This document shows positions 1 to 7,430 of a stretch of 16,247 bases of DNA, in pieces (position 1 is the stretch's first letter; every line of letters starts with the position of its first letter). Below the pieces are notes generated by a model. That model had not been told where the DNA came from. It made no database searches and saw only the letters and a list, made by a program, of their open reading frames with translations. This DNA comes from JBFHIZ01 sp041596215. GTDB taxonomy: Bacteria > Bacillota > Clostridia > Lachnospirales > Lachnospiraceae. The stretch is taken from assembly GCA_041596215.1 (NCBI GenBank), contig JBFHIZ010000044.1, positions 1 through 16,247 on the forward strand. Direction: 5' to 3'. A program made the translations under genes and the position numbers.

Positions 1-2943
1 GAAGGGAATGCATGGTTATGTCCAGATAACTATCAAATGATGCCTCAGAAAAAAATGTCAAATAAAACATCTCCAACAAATATTGGATTACAATTATTAA
101 CGATACTTTCTGCAAGAGATTTTGGATTTGAAACACTAAGTGAAACAATAAAACAAATTCAACGAATTATGTATACGGTAGATAAACTCCCAAAATGGAA
201 GGGGCATTTATATAATTGGTATAATATTCAAACACTTGAGGTTTTGAAACCAGCATATATTTCAACGGTTGATAGTGGGAATTTCTTTGGGCATTTAATT
301 GCACTTAAAAATGGATTAATGGGACAACTGGGGGGGCCGATACTTTCGTGCGAGTTATTAAATGAATTAAAAAGAGCAATTTCACAGTATGAAGATTTAT
401 GTACTTTTCAGGAAACACATACTGAAATATCTGATTGGAAGGATGATTTGCTTCAAATAAAAGAGCAAATTGAAAGAAAATGGAAAAAAGAATACAGGGA
501 GGAATTAGAACCTGTTTATCAAAGCATTACGCAAGTACTACATGAAATTAAGGAATTTTCATTAGAAAAGTATGCCTGTGCTTCTTGCCCTTCTTTAAAT
601 GAATTAGTCGGGAAAGGAAATATACATGCAGTGCTTTTAAGCGATAAAATGAGAGAGATACAAGATATTATAAGTAGAATGTTGTATGAAGTTGATTTTG
701 CTATGTTATTTGATAACAAACGAAAATTATTTCATATTGGATATCATGTAAATTCTCAAACAATGGATAGTGGATGTTATGATTTGATTGCATCAGAGGC
801 ATTACTAACAAGTTATTTAGCAGTTTCTAGAGGAGAAGTTCCAGAAAAACATTGGAACAAATTAGGAAGGCTTCTTACCATGGTAAATGGTATTCCTTGT
901 TTTGTTTCATGGAGTGGTACGATGTTTGAATATCTTATGCCTTCCTTAGTTATGCGCGAATACAAAGGAACGGTATTTGCAAACAGTTCAAAAGCTGCGG
1001 TATTACAGCAAATTAAATATGCAAAAAAGAATAAGATTCCTTGGGGAATATCGGAATCTCAATATTTTCGATTCGATATTGATTCAAATTATCAATATAA
1101 AGCATTTGGAGTTCCCAAAATTCGTTTAAAGCCTTCCTTTAAAGAATCGTTAGTAATCACACCTTATGCAACGATGCTTGCACTTTCCTATGCAAAAAAA
1201 GAAGCTTTTGAAAATTTAAAAACATTAAAAGCAATAGGAACGCTTACGCATTATGGATTCTATGAAGCTGTTGATTATGATACGATGAATCCTGATACAT
1301 TAAAAGAATACTCTATTGTAAAATCCTTTATGGCACATCATCAAGGTATGATTATGGTTGCAATTGATAATTTCTTAAATCAAGGAATTATGAGAACAAG
1401 ATTTCATGAAGAGCCAATAATTCGTGCTTCGGAATCTTTACTAGAAGAAAAATTAGAATCTCATTTTGTATTGATTTCAAAAAAAGGATACACCATAAGG
1501 ACAAGAAAAGAAGATTACGCGGAAGAAATACAAAGCAACCGTTTTGTCAATTCTACAGCACCGATGTTACCTAGTGTAAATTATTTATGCAATAATAGGT
1601 ATTCGGTTATGACAACTTCGGATGGAGATGGATTTAGTAAATATTTTGATCGTATGATCTATCGATGGAGACCGGATACGTATACACTTAGTGGAAACTA
1701 TATATATGTTAAAAATGTGACAGATAATAAATTTTGGAGCGTAACGTATCATCCAACAAAAATAGAGCCTACATTTTATCAGGCAATTTTTTCACCGCAT
1801 CAATCGGAATATCACCGAATTGATGATGAAATTTCGACACAAACAAAAGTTGGATTAGCAATAGCACATGATTTGGAAATTCGAAAAGTAACACTAAAAA
1901 ATAGAGGGAAAGAAGAAAAGAATATACAATTGACATCGTATATGGAAATTGTAGGAGATACATATCTTGCAGAGCTGAGTCATCCTGCATTTAATAAGTT
2001 ATTTATTGAAAGTGAATTTATTGAAGAAGAGTCCATTTTTATATCAAAAAGACGAACGGCAAATATTGTTAACAAACCATATATTATGCATATGGTGAAA
2101 GCAGAAAAAGGAGTTATAAATCGTATAGAATATGAAAACGATCGCATGCGATTTATTGGAAGAAATAATTCACTTCAAAAACCAGATGCAATGATGCGAC
2201 AAGAATCTCTTTCAAATACGGCAGGTTTTTCAAAGGATCCGATTATGAGTATCCGTGTAAATATCACATTAAAAGAAAGCGCAGAACTTTCCGTTTTCTT
2301 TCTTACAGGAGTATGTAAAAGTCGTGAAGAAGCAATTATGATTAGCCAAGAATTAAGTGATGGTTATCGTATTAATGAAATGTTCGATCGTTTTCGACAA
2401 CAAAGTAAAATGGAATTAAAATATCTTGAAATATCCAGAGCACAGCATAATGCATATCAAGAATTGATTGGCCCTATTTTTTATCCATCCAGGTATTATA
2501 GAGGGCCGGAAGAAAATGTTCGCAGAAATTGGAAAAATCAAAGTTTTCTATGGAAATTTGGCGTATCAGGGGATATACCAATTATTCTATTACGAGTTCG
2601 TTCCATGGAAGATGAAGGAATTATTAAAGACGTTTTAAAAGCCTATGAATATTTGCGAATTAATCGAATAAAAATCGATTTGATTATCTTAAACGAATCG
2701 AAATATGGGTATGTAAATGATTTAAATGATTTTTTAAATGATTTGATAAGTACCTTAAAAATATATGATGAAAACAAGGAAAAGAAAAGTTTATTCATTA
2801 TTAATTCCTATCAGTTAAATCCTGCAGAAAAAGACCTTTTATTTACGGTTTCTATGATTGTTTTTTCAGAAAAAACGGGTATATATTTTCGGGATATTAA
2901 GGAAAAAATTGCAGAAAAAATGATAGATATGTTAAAAAAATAA
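1..2943 (+). CDS. Cyclic beta-1,2-glucan synthase, cyclisation and linker portion (5' end cut by window edge)
   Basis: The reading frame is open from base 1, so the gene starts upstream; the ATG at 37 is internal, because the 12 preceding codons already encode the family's WLxPDNYQ motif. The 980 visible residues (window numbering) follow NdvB/ChvB/Cgs order. TSPTNIG lies at 23-29. The Pfam Glycoamylase-like (PF10091) part has DLIASEALLTSY at 261-272, HWNKLGR at 284-290, SWSGTMFEYLMP at 303-314, PWGISESQY at 347-355, AHHQGM at 445-450 and RFHEEP at 467-472. A beta-sandwich follows at about 523-765, then the NdvB linker with GVSGDIP at 854-860 and DLIILNE at 893-899. In the family the middle domain (recently classed as GH189) closes linear beta-1,2-glucan into rings; E310 and E352 are candidate catalytic acids (inference). 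The chain stops just where the GH94 domain normally begins. The membrane and glycosyltransferase part should be upstream. It is co-directional and 23 bp from the GH94 gene. Confidence 0.85.
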   Translation, partial: EGNAWLCPDNYQMMPQKKMSNKTSPTNIGLQLLTILSARDFGFETLSETIKQIQRIMYTVDKLPKWKGHLYNWYNIQTLEVLKPAYISTVDSGNFFGHLIALKNGLMGQLGGPILSCELLNELKRAISQYEDLCTFQETHTEISDWKDDLLQIKEQIERKWKKEYREELEPVYQSITQVLHEIKEFSLEKYACASCPSLNELVGKGNIHAVLLSDKMREIQDIISRMLYEVDFAMLFDNKRKLFHIGYHVNSQTMDSGCYDLIASEALLTSYLAVSRGEVPEKHWNKLGRLLTMVNGIPCFVSWSGTMFEYLMPSLVMREYKGTVFANSSKAAVLQQIKYAKKNKIPWGISESQYFRFDIDSNYQYKAFGVPKIRLKPSFKESLVITPYATMLALSYAKKEAFENLKTLKAIGTLTHYGFYEAVDYDTMNPDTLKEYSIVKSFMAHHQGMIMVAIDNFLNQGIMRTRFHEEPIIRASESLLEEKLESHFVLISKKGYTIRTRKEDYAEEIQSNRFVNSTAPMLPSVNYLCNNRYSVMTTSDGDGFSKYFDRMIYRWRPDTYTLSGNYIYVKNVTDNKFWSVTYHPTKIEPTFYQAIFSPHQSEYHRIDDEISTQTKVGLAIAHDLEIRKVTLKNRGKEEKNIQLTSYMEIVGDTYLAELSHPAFNKLFIESEFIEEESIFISKRRTANIVNKPYIMHMVKAEKGVINRIEYENDRMRFIGRNNSLQKPDAMMRQESLSNTAGFSKDPIMSIRVNITLKESAELSVFFLTGVCKSREEAIMISQELSDGYRINEMFDRFRQQSKMELKYLEISRAQHNAYQELIGPIFYPSRYYRGPEENVRRNWKNQSFLWKFGVSGDIPIILLRVRSMEDEGIIKDVLKAYEYLRINRIKIDLIILNESKYGYVNDLNDFLNDLISTLKIYDENKEKKSLFIINSYQLNPAEKDLLFTVSMIVFSEKTGIYFRDIKEKIAEKMIDMLKK

Positions 2944-2950
2944 GAGAATG

Positions 2951-2961
2951 AAAGGGAGGTG
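2951..2961 (+). promoter_or_regulatory. Strong ribosome binding site that sets a TTG start
   Basis: AAAGGGAGGTG lies between the stop of the upstream gene (TAA 2941-2943) and the TTG at 2967. GGAGG ends 7 nt before the TTG, which is optimal spacing. There is no in-frame ATG nearby, and the frame is closed by TGA at 2949-2951, so TTG 2967 is the only credible start for the downstream GH94 protein. The short gap suggests translational coupling. Confidence 0.85.
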
Positions 2962-2966
2962 TTTTT

Positions 2967-5387
2967 TTGAAAAGTGCACCAAATTATGAACAAAACAGAG
3001 AATATGATTTTTATAATGAATTTGGAGGATTTGTGAAAGATGGAAAGGAATATGAAATTGTGTTAGAAGGGAATAAGAAACCACCAGCACCGTGGATTAA
3101 TGTAATTGCTAATAAAAAATTTGGATTTCATGTTTCAGAAACTGGAGCAGGATATACCTGGGCATATAATAGCAGAGAAAATAAAATTACACCTTGGTCA
3201 AATGATCCTGTCATAGACCGACTTTCAGAAGCAATATATGTAAAAGACCTTTCCACGGGAAAGCTGATGACGCCGACATCATTTGGTAAAACCGATCATG
3301 GGACTTATGTGGTAAGACATGGATTTGGATATTCGAAATTCATGCATACAGAAGAAGAAATAAAACAAGAGTTGACGGTTTTTACGCCTTTAGATGAACC
3401 AATTAAACTTTGGAATTTAAATATTATGAATCTTTCAAAATATCAAAAAAATTTCACAATCACCTATTATGTAGAATGGGCATTAGGAGAACAAAGAGAA
3501 CAAACAATGCCTTATATTGTTACCAACTATAATAATGAATATGAATACTTACATGCGAAAAGTATATATAACTATCATTTTCATAAACAGATAGCATTTA
3601 TGCTATCAAGTGAATTGATACAAGCGTATACCGGTGATCGACAGGAGTTTTTAGGGAGAAAGGGATGTTTAGATAATCCAGAAGGATTGCAGGTTGATTT
3701 ATCTTGCAATACGGGTGCATGTTTCGATCCTTGTGGTGTGATTCAAGTTAATATTACTTTAACGCCAGGGGAAGACAAAAATGTTATTTTTGCACTTGGC
3801 GAAAGTCCAGATGTGGAAGAAGTAAATTTTTTGGCGCAAAAATATAAAGAACCGTTCAAGGCAGAAATAGAGTTGAAACGTGTAAGAATCTATTGGGAGC
3901 AAATTTTAGGAACAATCAAAGTGAAATCAAAAGATAAAGCAATGAATTTTATGGTAAATGGATGGCTTTTATATCAAACGATCTCTTGTCGAATAAATGC
4001 AAGGGCGGCTTTTTATCAATGTGGAGGTGCTTATGGGTATCGAGACCAATTACAAGATGCCCTTTCCTTATTGTACACGAAACCAAAAGCATTACGAGAA
4101 CAAATCCTAATTGCAGCAGGAAGACAATTTGAAGAAGGGGATGTTCAACATTGGTGGCATCCACCAACAGGAGTTGGCGTGCGAACAAGAATTAAAGATG
4201 ATTTGTTGTGGCTACCTTATGCGGTTGCCTATTACATTAAAGGTACCGGTGATTATGATATTTTAAAGGAAGAAGTTTCCTACTTAAAAGGACCTTTGCT
4301 AAAAGAAAAAGAAAATGAAATTATGTTTACGCCAGAAGTATCAAGTATAAAAGATAGTATATATACACATTGTAAAAAGGCAATCAGTTATACGAAATTT
4401 GGACAACATGGCCTTCCTTTAATGGGTGGAGGTGACTGGAATGACGGGATGAATGCAGTTGGAATAAAAGGCGAGGGAGAAAGTGTATGGCTTGCATGGT
4501 TTTATTATTCGGTGTTAAGTTCCTTTCTTCCACTAAGTCATTTTGAAAAAGATGAAAGCTTTGCGAAAACGATAGAAATAAAAAGAAACGAAATGGGAAA
4601 AAGTGTTGAAAAATATGCTTGGGATGGAAACTGGTATTTAAGGGCATTTTATGATGATGGCTGTAAACTTGGTTCAAAAGAAAATGAAGAATGTCGAATG
4701 GATTCAATTAGTCAGTCTTGGAGCGTGATATCAAAAGCGGGTAATCTCAAAAGGGCGCATATGGCAATGGAATCTGCAAAGCACAATTTAGTAAAGGAAC
4801 AAGAAGGAATTTCTTTGCTGTTGTATCCTCCATTTGACAAAACAAAAAGAAATCCAGGATATATTAAAAACTATTATCCAGGTATACGAGAAAATGGAGG
4901 GCAGTATACACATGCAGCAGTCTGGCTAGCAATAGCGAGCACGATGATAAAGGATTATTCCTTTGCTTATACACTCTTTTCTATGTTAAATCCGATTAAT
5001 GCTACCTCTACAAAAAGAAATGCCTTATTGTATGAAAAAGAGCCGTATGTAATGGTTGCAGATATATCTTCAAGCGCACCTTATATTGGACATGGTGGAT
5101 GGAGTTGGTATACTGGTTCAGCTGGCTGGATGTATCAAGGATTAGTTCATCATTTCCTGGGATTATATAAAGAAGAGGGAGATTTAATTATTAACCCATC
5201 GACACCACAGGATTTTGGTGATTATAATTTGGAATATAGAAATGGAGAAACAATTTATGAAATCCATGTTGAAAGTAGAAGTAAAGGGAAAATGGAAACG
5301 AAGTATTTATTATTAGATGGAGAAAAAATAATAGGAAATCGATTTGCATTAAAAAACGATGGGAAAATTCACCATATTATTGTGTGA
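2967..5387 (+). CDS. GH94 phosphorylase-type protein, the detached C-terminal domain of a cyclic beta-1,2-glucan synthase
   Basis: This 806-residue soluble protein has a TTG start. It has the same length as stand-alone cellobiose/chitobiose phosphorylases, but its motifs match the NdvB C-terminus: an FGGFVKDGKEYEI opening, PWINVIANKKFGF, TPWSNDP, then GYRDQLQD at 357-364, GDVQHWWHP at 391-399, GDWND at 489-493, GIRENGGQYTH at 639-649 and GGWSWYTGSAGW at 710-721. GDWND carries the family's general-acid aspartate. H649 and T716 sit where chitobiose phosphorylase binds phosphate (by motif, not alignment). No signal peptide or membrane segment is visible. The known role in the intact synthase is phosphorolytic trimming that controls glucan length. 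Here it would act on the upstream protein's product, either in complex with it or as a free beta-1,2-oligoglucan phosphorylase. The catalytic motifs look intact. The exact substrate is inferred. Confidence 0.88.
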   Translation: MKSAPNYEQNREYDFYNEFGGFVKDGKEYEIVLEGNKKPPAPWINVIANKKFGFHVSETGAGYTWAYNSRENKITPWSNDPVIDRLSEAIYVKDLSTGKLMTPTSFGKTDHGTYVVRHGFGYSKFMHTEEEIKQELTVFTPLDEPIKLWNLNIMNLSKYQKNFTITYYVEWALGEQREQTMPYIVTNYNNEYEYLHAKSIYNYHFHKQIAFMLSSELIQAYTGDRQEFLGRKGCLDNPEGLQVDLSCNTGACFDPCGVIQVNITLTPGEDKNVIFALGESPDVEEVNFLAQKYKEPFKAEIELKRVRIYWEQILGTIKVKSKDKAMNFMVNGWLLYQTISCRINARAAFYQCGGAYGYRDQLQDALSLLYTKPKALREQILIAAGRQFEEGDVQHWWHPPTGVGVRTRIKDDLLWLPYAVAYYIKGTGDYDILKEEVSYLKGPLLKEKENEIMFTPEVSSIKDSIYTHCKKAISYTKFGQHGLPLMGGGDWNDGMNAVGIKGEGESVWLAWFYYSVLSSFLPLSHFEKDESFAKTIEIKRNEMGKSVEKYAWDGNWYLRAFYDDGCKLGSKENEECRMDSISQSWSVISKAGNLKRAHMAMESAKHNLVKEQEGISLLLYPPFDKTKRNPGYIKNYYPGIRENGGQYTHAAVWLAIASTMIKDYSFAYTLFSMLNPINATSTKRNALLYEKEPYVMVADISSSAPYIGHGGWSWYTGSAGWMYQGLVHHFLGLYKEEGDLIINPSTPQDFGDYNLEYRNGETIYEIHVESRSKGKMETKYLLLDGEKIIGNRFALKNDGKIHHIIV

Positions 5388-5392
5388 AAAAT

Positions 5393-5421
5393 TTGTGAAA
5401 AATCGTATTTTAACGTATAAT
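5393..5421 (+). promoter_or_regulatory. Sigma-A type promoter of the signalling operon
   Basis: TTGTGA (5393-5398) and a perfect TATAAT (5416-5421) are separated by 17 nt, just after the GH94 stop codon. Transcription would begin near 5428 and run through the 7TM-PAS, regulator and kinase genes. No terminator was seen between the GH94 gene and this promoter, so read-through from upstream is possible. Confidence 0.65.
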
Positions 5422-5442
5422 TTAACTACGGTAAAAATACGA
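5403..5442. repeat. 9-bp perfect inverted repeat flanking the -10 element (possible operator)
   Basis: TCGTATTTT (5403-5411) and its exact complement AAAATACGA (5434-5442) bracket the TATAAT box with a 22-nt gap. The arm centres are 31 bp apart, close to three helical turns, so both would face the same side of the DNA. No T-run follows the second arm, so it is not a typical terminator. A bound dimer would block or reshape the promoter. The protein is unknown; the adjacent LuxR-type regulator is a candidate. Confidence 0.45.
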
Positions 5443-5465
5443 GTAAGGAAAATAGGTGAATAATC

Positions 5466-6773
5466 ATGGGAGATGGGAGATATTATACATTTTATCAATT
5501 TTTTGGGATTTTGTTATTGGTAATGTTTTCTATGTTTGCATTAATGAGTGCCGTAGCGGGGTACTATCGAAATAGTGGAAATCAAAAGGAAAAAAAAATA
5601 CTTCCCATATTTTATGTTTTGTCCATACTTATGATCTTAAAAACAATAGAGATTATTATTCCAAGTTTAATTACGGGTGTTATCCTAAGAAGTGTAATTA
5701 GTGTTTTATTGATATACGAAGTAATTAAGTGGAATGTTTATCTAAATGAAAATATATTTTCCGTCGTCAAAAGTACGAAATTATGGATTGCAGAAATATT
5801 TTCTGGAATAGTTGCATTTCTAGTAATGATCACTAAGGGAAACTTTTTATTTAATAAATATAATTTTTATCATACGGAATTTACAAATTATTATAAAGCG
5901 ATATGGATTGTGATTTTTGGCATCAATCTTTTTTATTGTTTTATGGTATTATTTTCGAAAAAACAAAAGCATAAAATATATAAAAATATAGGATCTTTTA
6001 TTATTCTTTTTCTGTTTATGATTCTTCCATTTGGAACATATACATATATGCTAGGAAACAACATTGTATTTTTGGATTATGCTGAAATTTTCATTTTGAT
6101 TATGTTATCAGCTATTCTTAACATTATTTTGTATAGCCAATCTCCCTCAGGAATTACAATTCTAACTTTTAATAAAATAGGAGATATTATTAGTGATTAT
6201 ATTATTGTAACCGATAATAAGGGGAGAATTATATATAAAAACAGTCGTGTCAATCAATCGGATTGCTTTGAAAGTGAAGAAATTATAAACATTAATAACC
6301 TTAGCGAAATTTATCGCACCGATGCCATGAAGATGTATAATCCGGATGGAGAAGAATATATGAAGATTAGCAATGAAAAAAACGACCGTTATTTTACACA
6401 TCGTTGCGATCCTTTGAAAAATAAAAAAGATACGATTGGATATATTATAACGATTGTTGAAATATCAGAATTGATGGAATTATTAAATCGCTTGAAAGAA
6501 GTACAGGAAAAAGCAAAGGATACAAATAATAAATTGAAAAATTATGCGGAGGTTGTCTACAATGCAGAAAAAGAAAAAGAAATAAATATGCTTTTAGAAA
6601 AAATACTATTTGCAAGAGAAAAAGATATGTACCAATTGATAGCAGACATAGAAGAAATCCTTAAAGAAGAAATTAAAAATGAATTTAATTTTCAAGAAAA
6701 AATAGAAATTTTAATAAAGTATAATCAGAAAACATTAGAAGAGGTAAGAAAAACAGTAAGTGCGTATCGGTAA
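5466..6773 (+). CDS. 7TM-PAS sensor protein, degenerate histidine kinase lacking phosphoacceptor and ATPase domain
   Basis: This 435-residue protein has about seven membrane helices (roughly 12-32, 45-62, 67-86, 105-123, 144-163, 172-192, 201-222), like HisKA_7TM receptors. A PAS-like domain follows at about 232-330 (YIIVTDNKGRIIYKN), then a charged helical tail to the C-terminus. Read without gaps against the complete kinase two genes downstream, the tail aligns with the HisKA_3 phosphoacceptor helix: the conserved Asn sits seven residues before the acceptor, but the acceptor His is Leu381 and the following Asp is Phe382. There is no HATPase domain. An AGGTGA ribosome site at 5454-5459 lies 6 nt before the ATG. 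It is the first gene of the operon; the regulator starts 13 nt after its stop. It cannot autophosphorylate by the normal route. It may be a ligand receptor that pairs with the downstream kinase or modulates the regulator (inference). The ligand is not apparent. Confidence 0.75.
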   Translation: MGDGRYYTFYQFFGILLLVMFSMFALMSAVAGYYRNSGNQKEKKILPIFYVLSILMILKTIEIIIPSLITGVILRSVISVLLIYEVIKWNVYLNENIFSVVKSTKLWIAEIFSGIVAFLVMITKGNFLFNKYNFYHTEFTNYYKAIWIVIFGINLFYCFMVLFSKKQKHKIYKNIGSFIILFLFMILPFGTYTYMLGNNIVFLDYAEIFILIMLSAILNIILYSQSPSGITILTFNKIGDIISDYIIVTDNKGRIIYKNSRVNQSDCFESEEIININNLSEIYRTDAMKMYNPDGEEYMKISNEKNDRYFTHRCDPLKNKKDTIGYIITIVEISELMELLNRLKEVQEKAKDTNNKLKNYAEVVYNAEKEKEINMLLEKILFAREKDMYQLIADIEEILKEEIKNEFNFQEKIEILIKYNQKTLEEVRKTVSAYR

Positions 6774-6786
6774 AAGAGGAGGAAAT

Positions 6787-7422
6787 ATGATTCGAATATT
6801 ATTAGCAGACGATCAGGTATTATTGAGAGAATCCATTGGCTATATTCTTGATAGTGAAGAGGATATGGAAATTGTGGGCATGGCAGGGGATGGGCAGGAA
6901 GCCATCGAGAAATGCAAAATATTAAATCCAGATATAATATTAATGGATATAGAAATGCCTAGTTTGAATGGTGTTCATGCATCAAAAATAATCAAAGAAA
7001 AAAACAAATCGGTAAAAGTGATAATTTTAACGACATTTGAAAATGCGGATAATATTATGGAATCATTTGTTGCAAATGTGGATGGCTATATTGTGAAAAA
7101 TATAAATCATGAAGATTTAATTTTGACAATAAAATGTGTAAATGCAGGTCTCACCGTAATTCATGAAAGTGTGAAAAAAATCATGATAGAACGATTTAAA
7201 GGTTTAATTGATTACAAATCAAAATATCAAGAATTACTATCTAAAAAAGATATAAAAATAGTGGAATTGATCTCAAAAGGATTTTCAAATAAGGAAATTG
7301 CAAGTGCTTTGAATTATTCGGAAGGAACCATAAAAAACAATGTAAGCAAAATACTTGAAAAACTTGAAATGACGGATCGCATTCAGATAGCAATATTTGC
7401 GATGGAAAATGGAATTGTTTAG
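6787..7422 (+). CDS. NarL/LuxR-family response regulator
   Basis: This 211-residue protein has a receiver domain at about 2-120, with acidic pair D8/D9, phosphoacceptor D54 (ILMDIEMP), switch T82 and K104. A LuxR-type helix-turn-helix occupies about 148-208 (GFSNKEIASALNYSEGTIKNN). All receiver residues needed for phosphorylation are present. The start is ATG 6787, preceded by AGGAGG at 6777-6782; an in-frame GTG at 6760 lies inside the previous gene, has no comparable ribosome site and would add nine residues before the family's usual start. Its stop TAG is immediately followed by the AGGAG ribosome site of the kinase, so the genes are transcribed and probably translated together. In this family phosphorylation promotes dimerisation and DNA binding. 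Likely targets are its own promoter and the lipoprotein promoter downstream (inference). Confidence 0.92.
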   Translation: MIRILLADDQVLLRESIGYILDSEEDMEIVGMAGDGQEAIEKCKILNPDIILMDIEMPSLNGVHASKIIKEKNKSVKVIILTTFENADNIMESFVANVDGYIVKNINHEDLILTIKCVNAGLTVIHESVKKIMIERFKGLIDYKSKYQELLSKKDIKIVELISKGFSNKEIASALNYSEGTIKNNVSKILEKLEMTDRIQIAIFAMENGIV

Positions 7423-7430
7423 GAGTTGGG

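Noticed and set aside
37..42. ATG-ATG at 37 as the start of the first gene
   Set aside because: The frame is open to base 1 and the upstream codons encode the conserved WLxPDNYQ segment; there is no ribosome site before 37.
2934..2951. A-AAA-AAA slippery heptamer at the end of the first glucan gene, possible -1 frameshift fusing it to GH94
   Set aside because: A -1 shift enters the GH94 frame but meets TGA at 2949-2951 before TTG 2967. A +1 shift enters a third frame. Fusion would need two independent slips, while a strong ribosome site already explains GH94 translation.
6760..6786. GTG at 6760 as an earlier start of the response regulator
   Set aside because: It lies inside the previous gene without a good ribosome site. 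ATG 6787 has AGGAGG upstream and gives the standard receiver start MIRILLADD.
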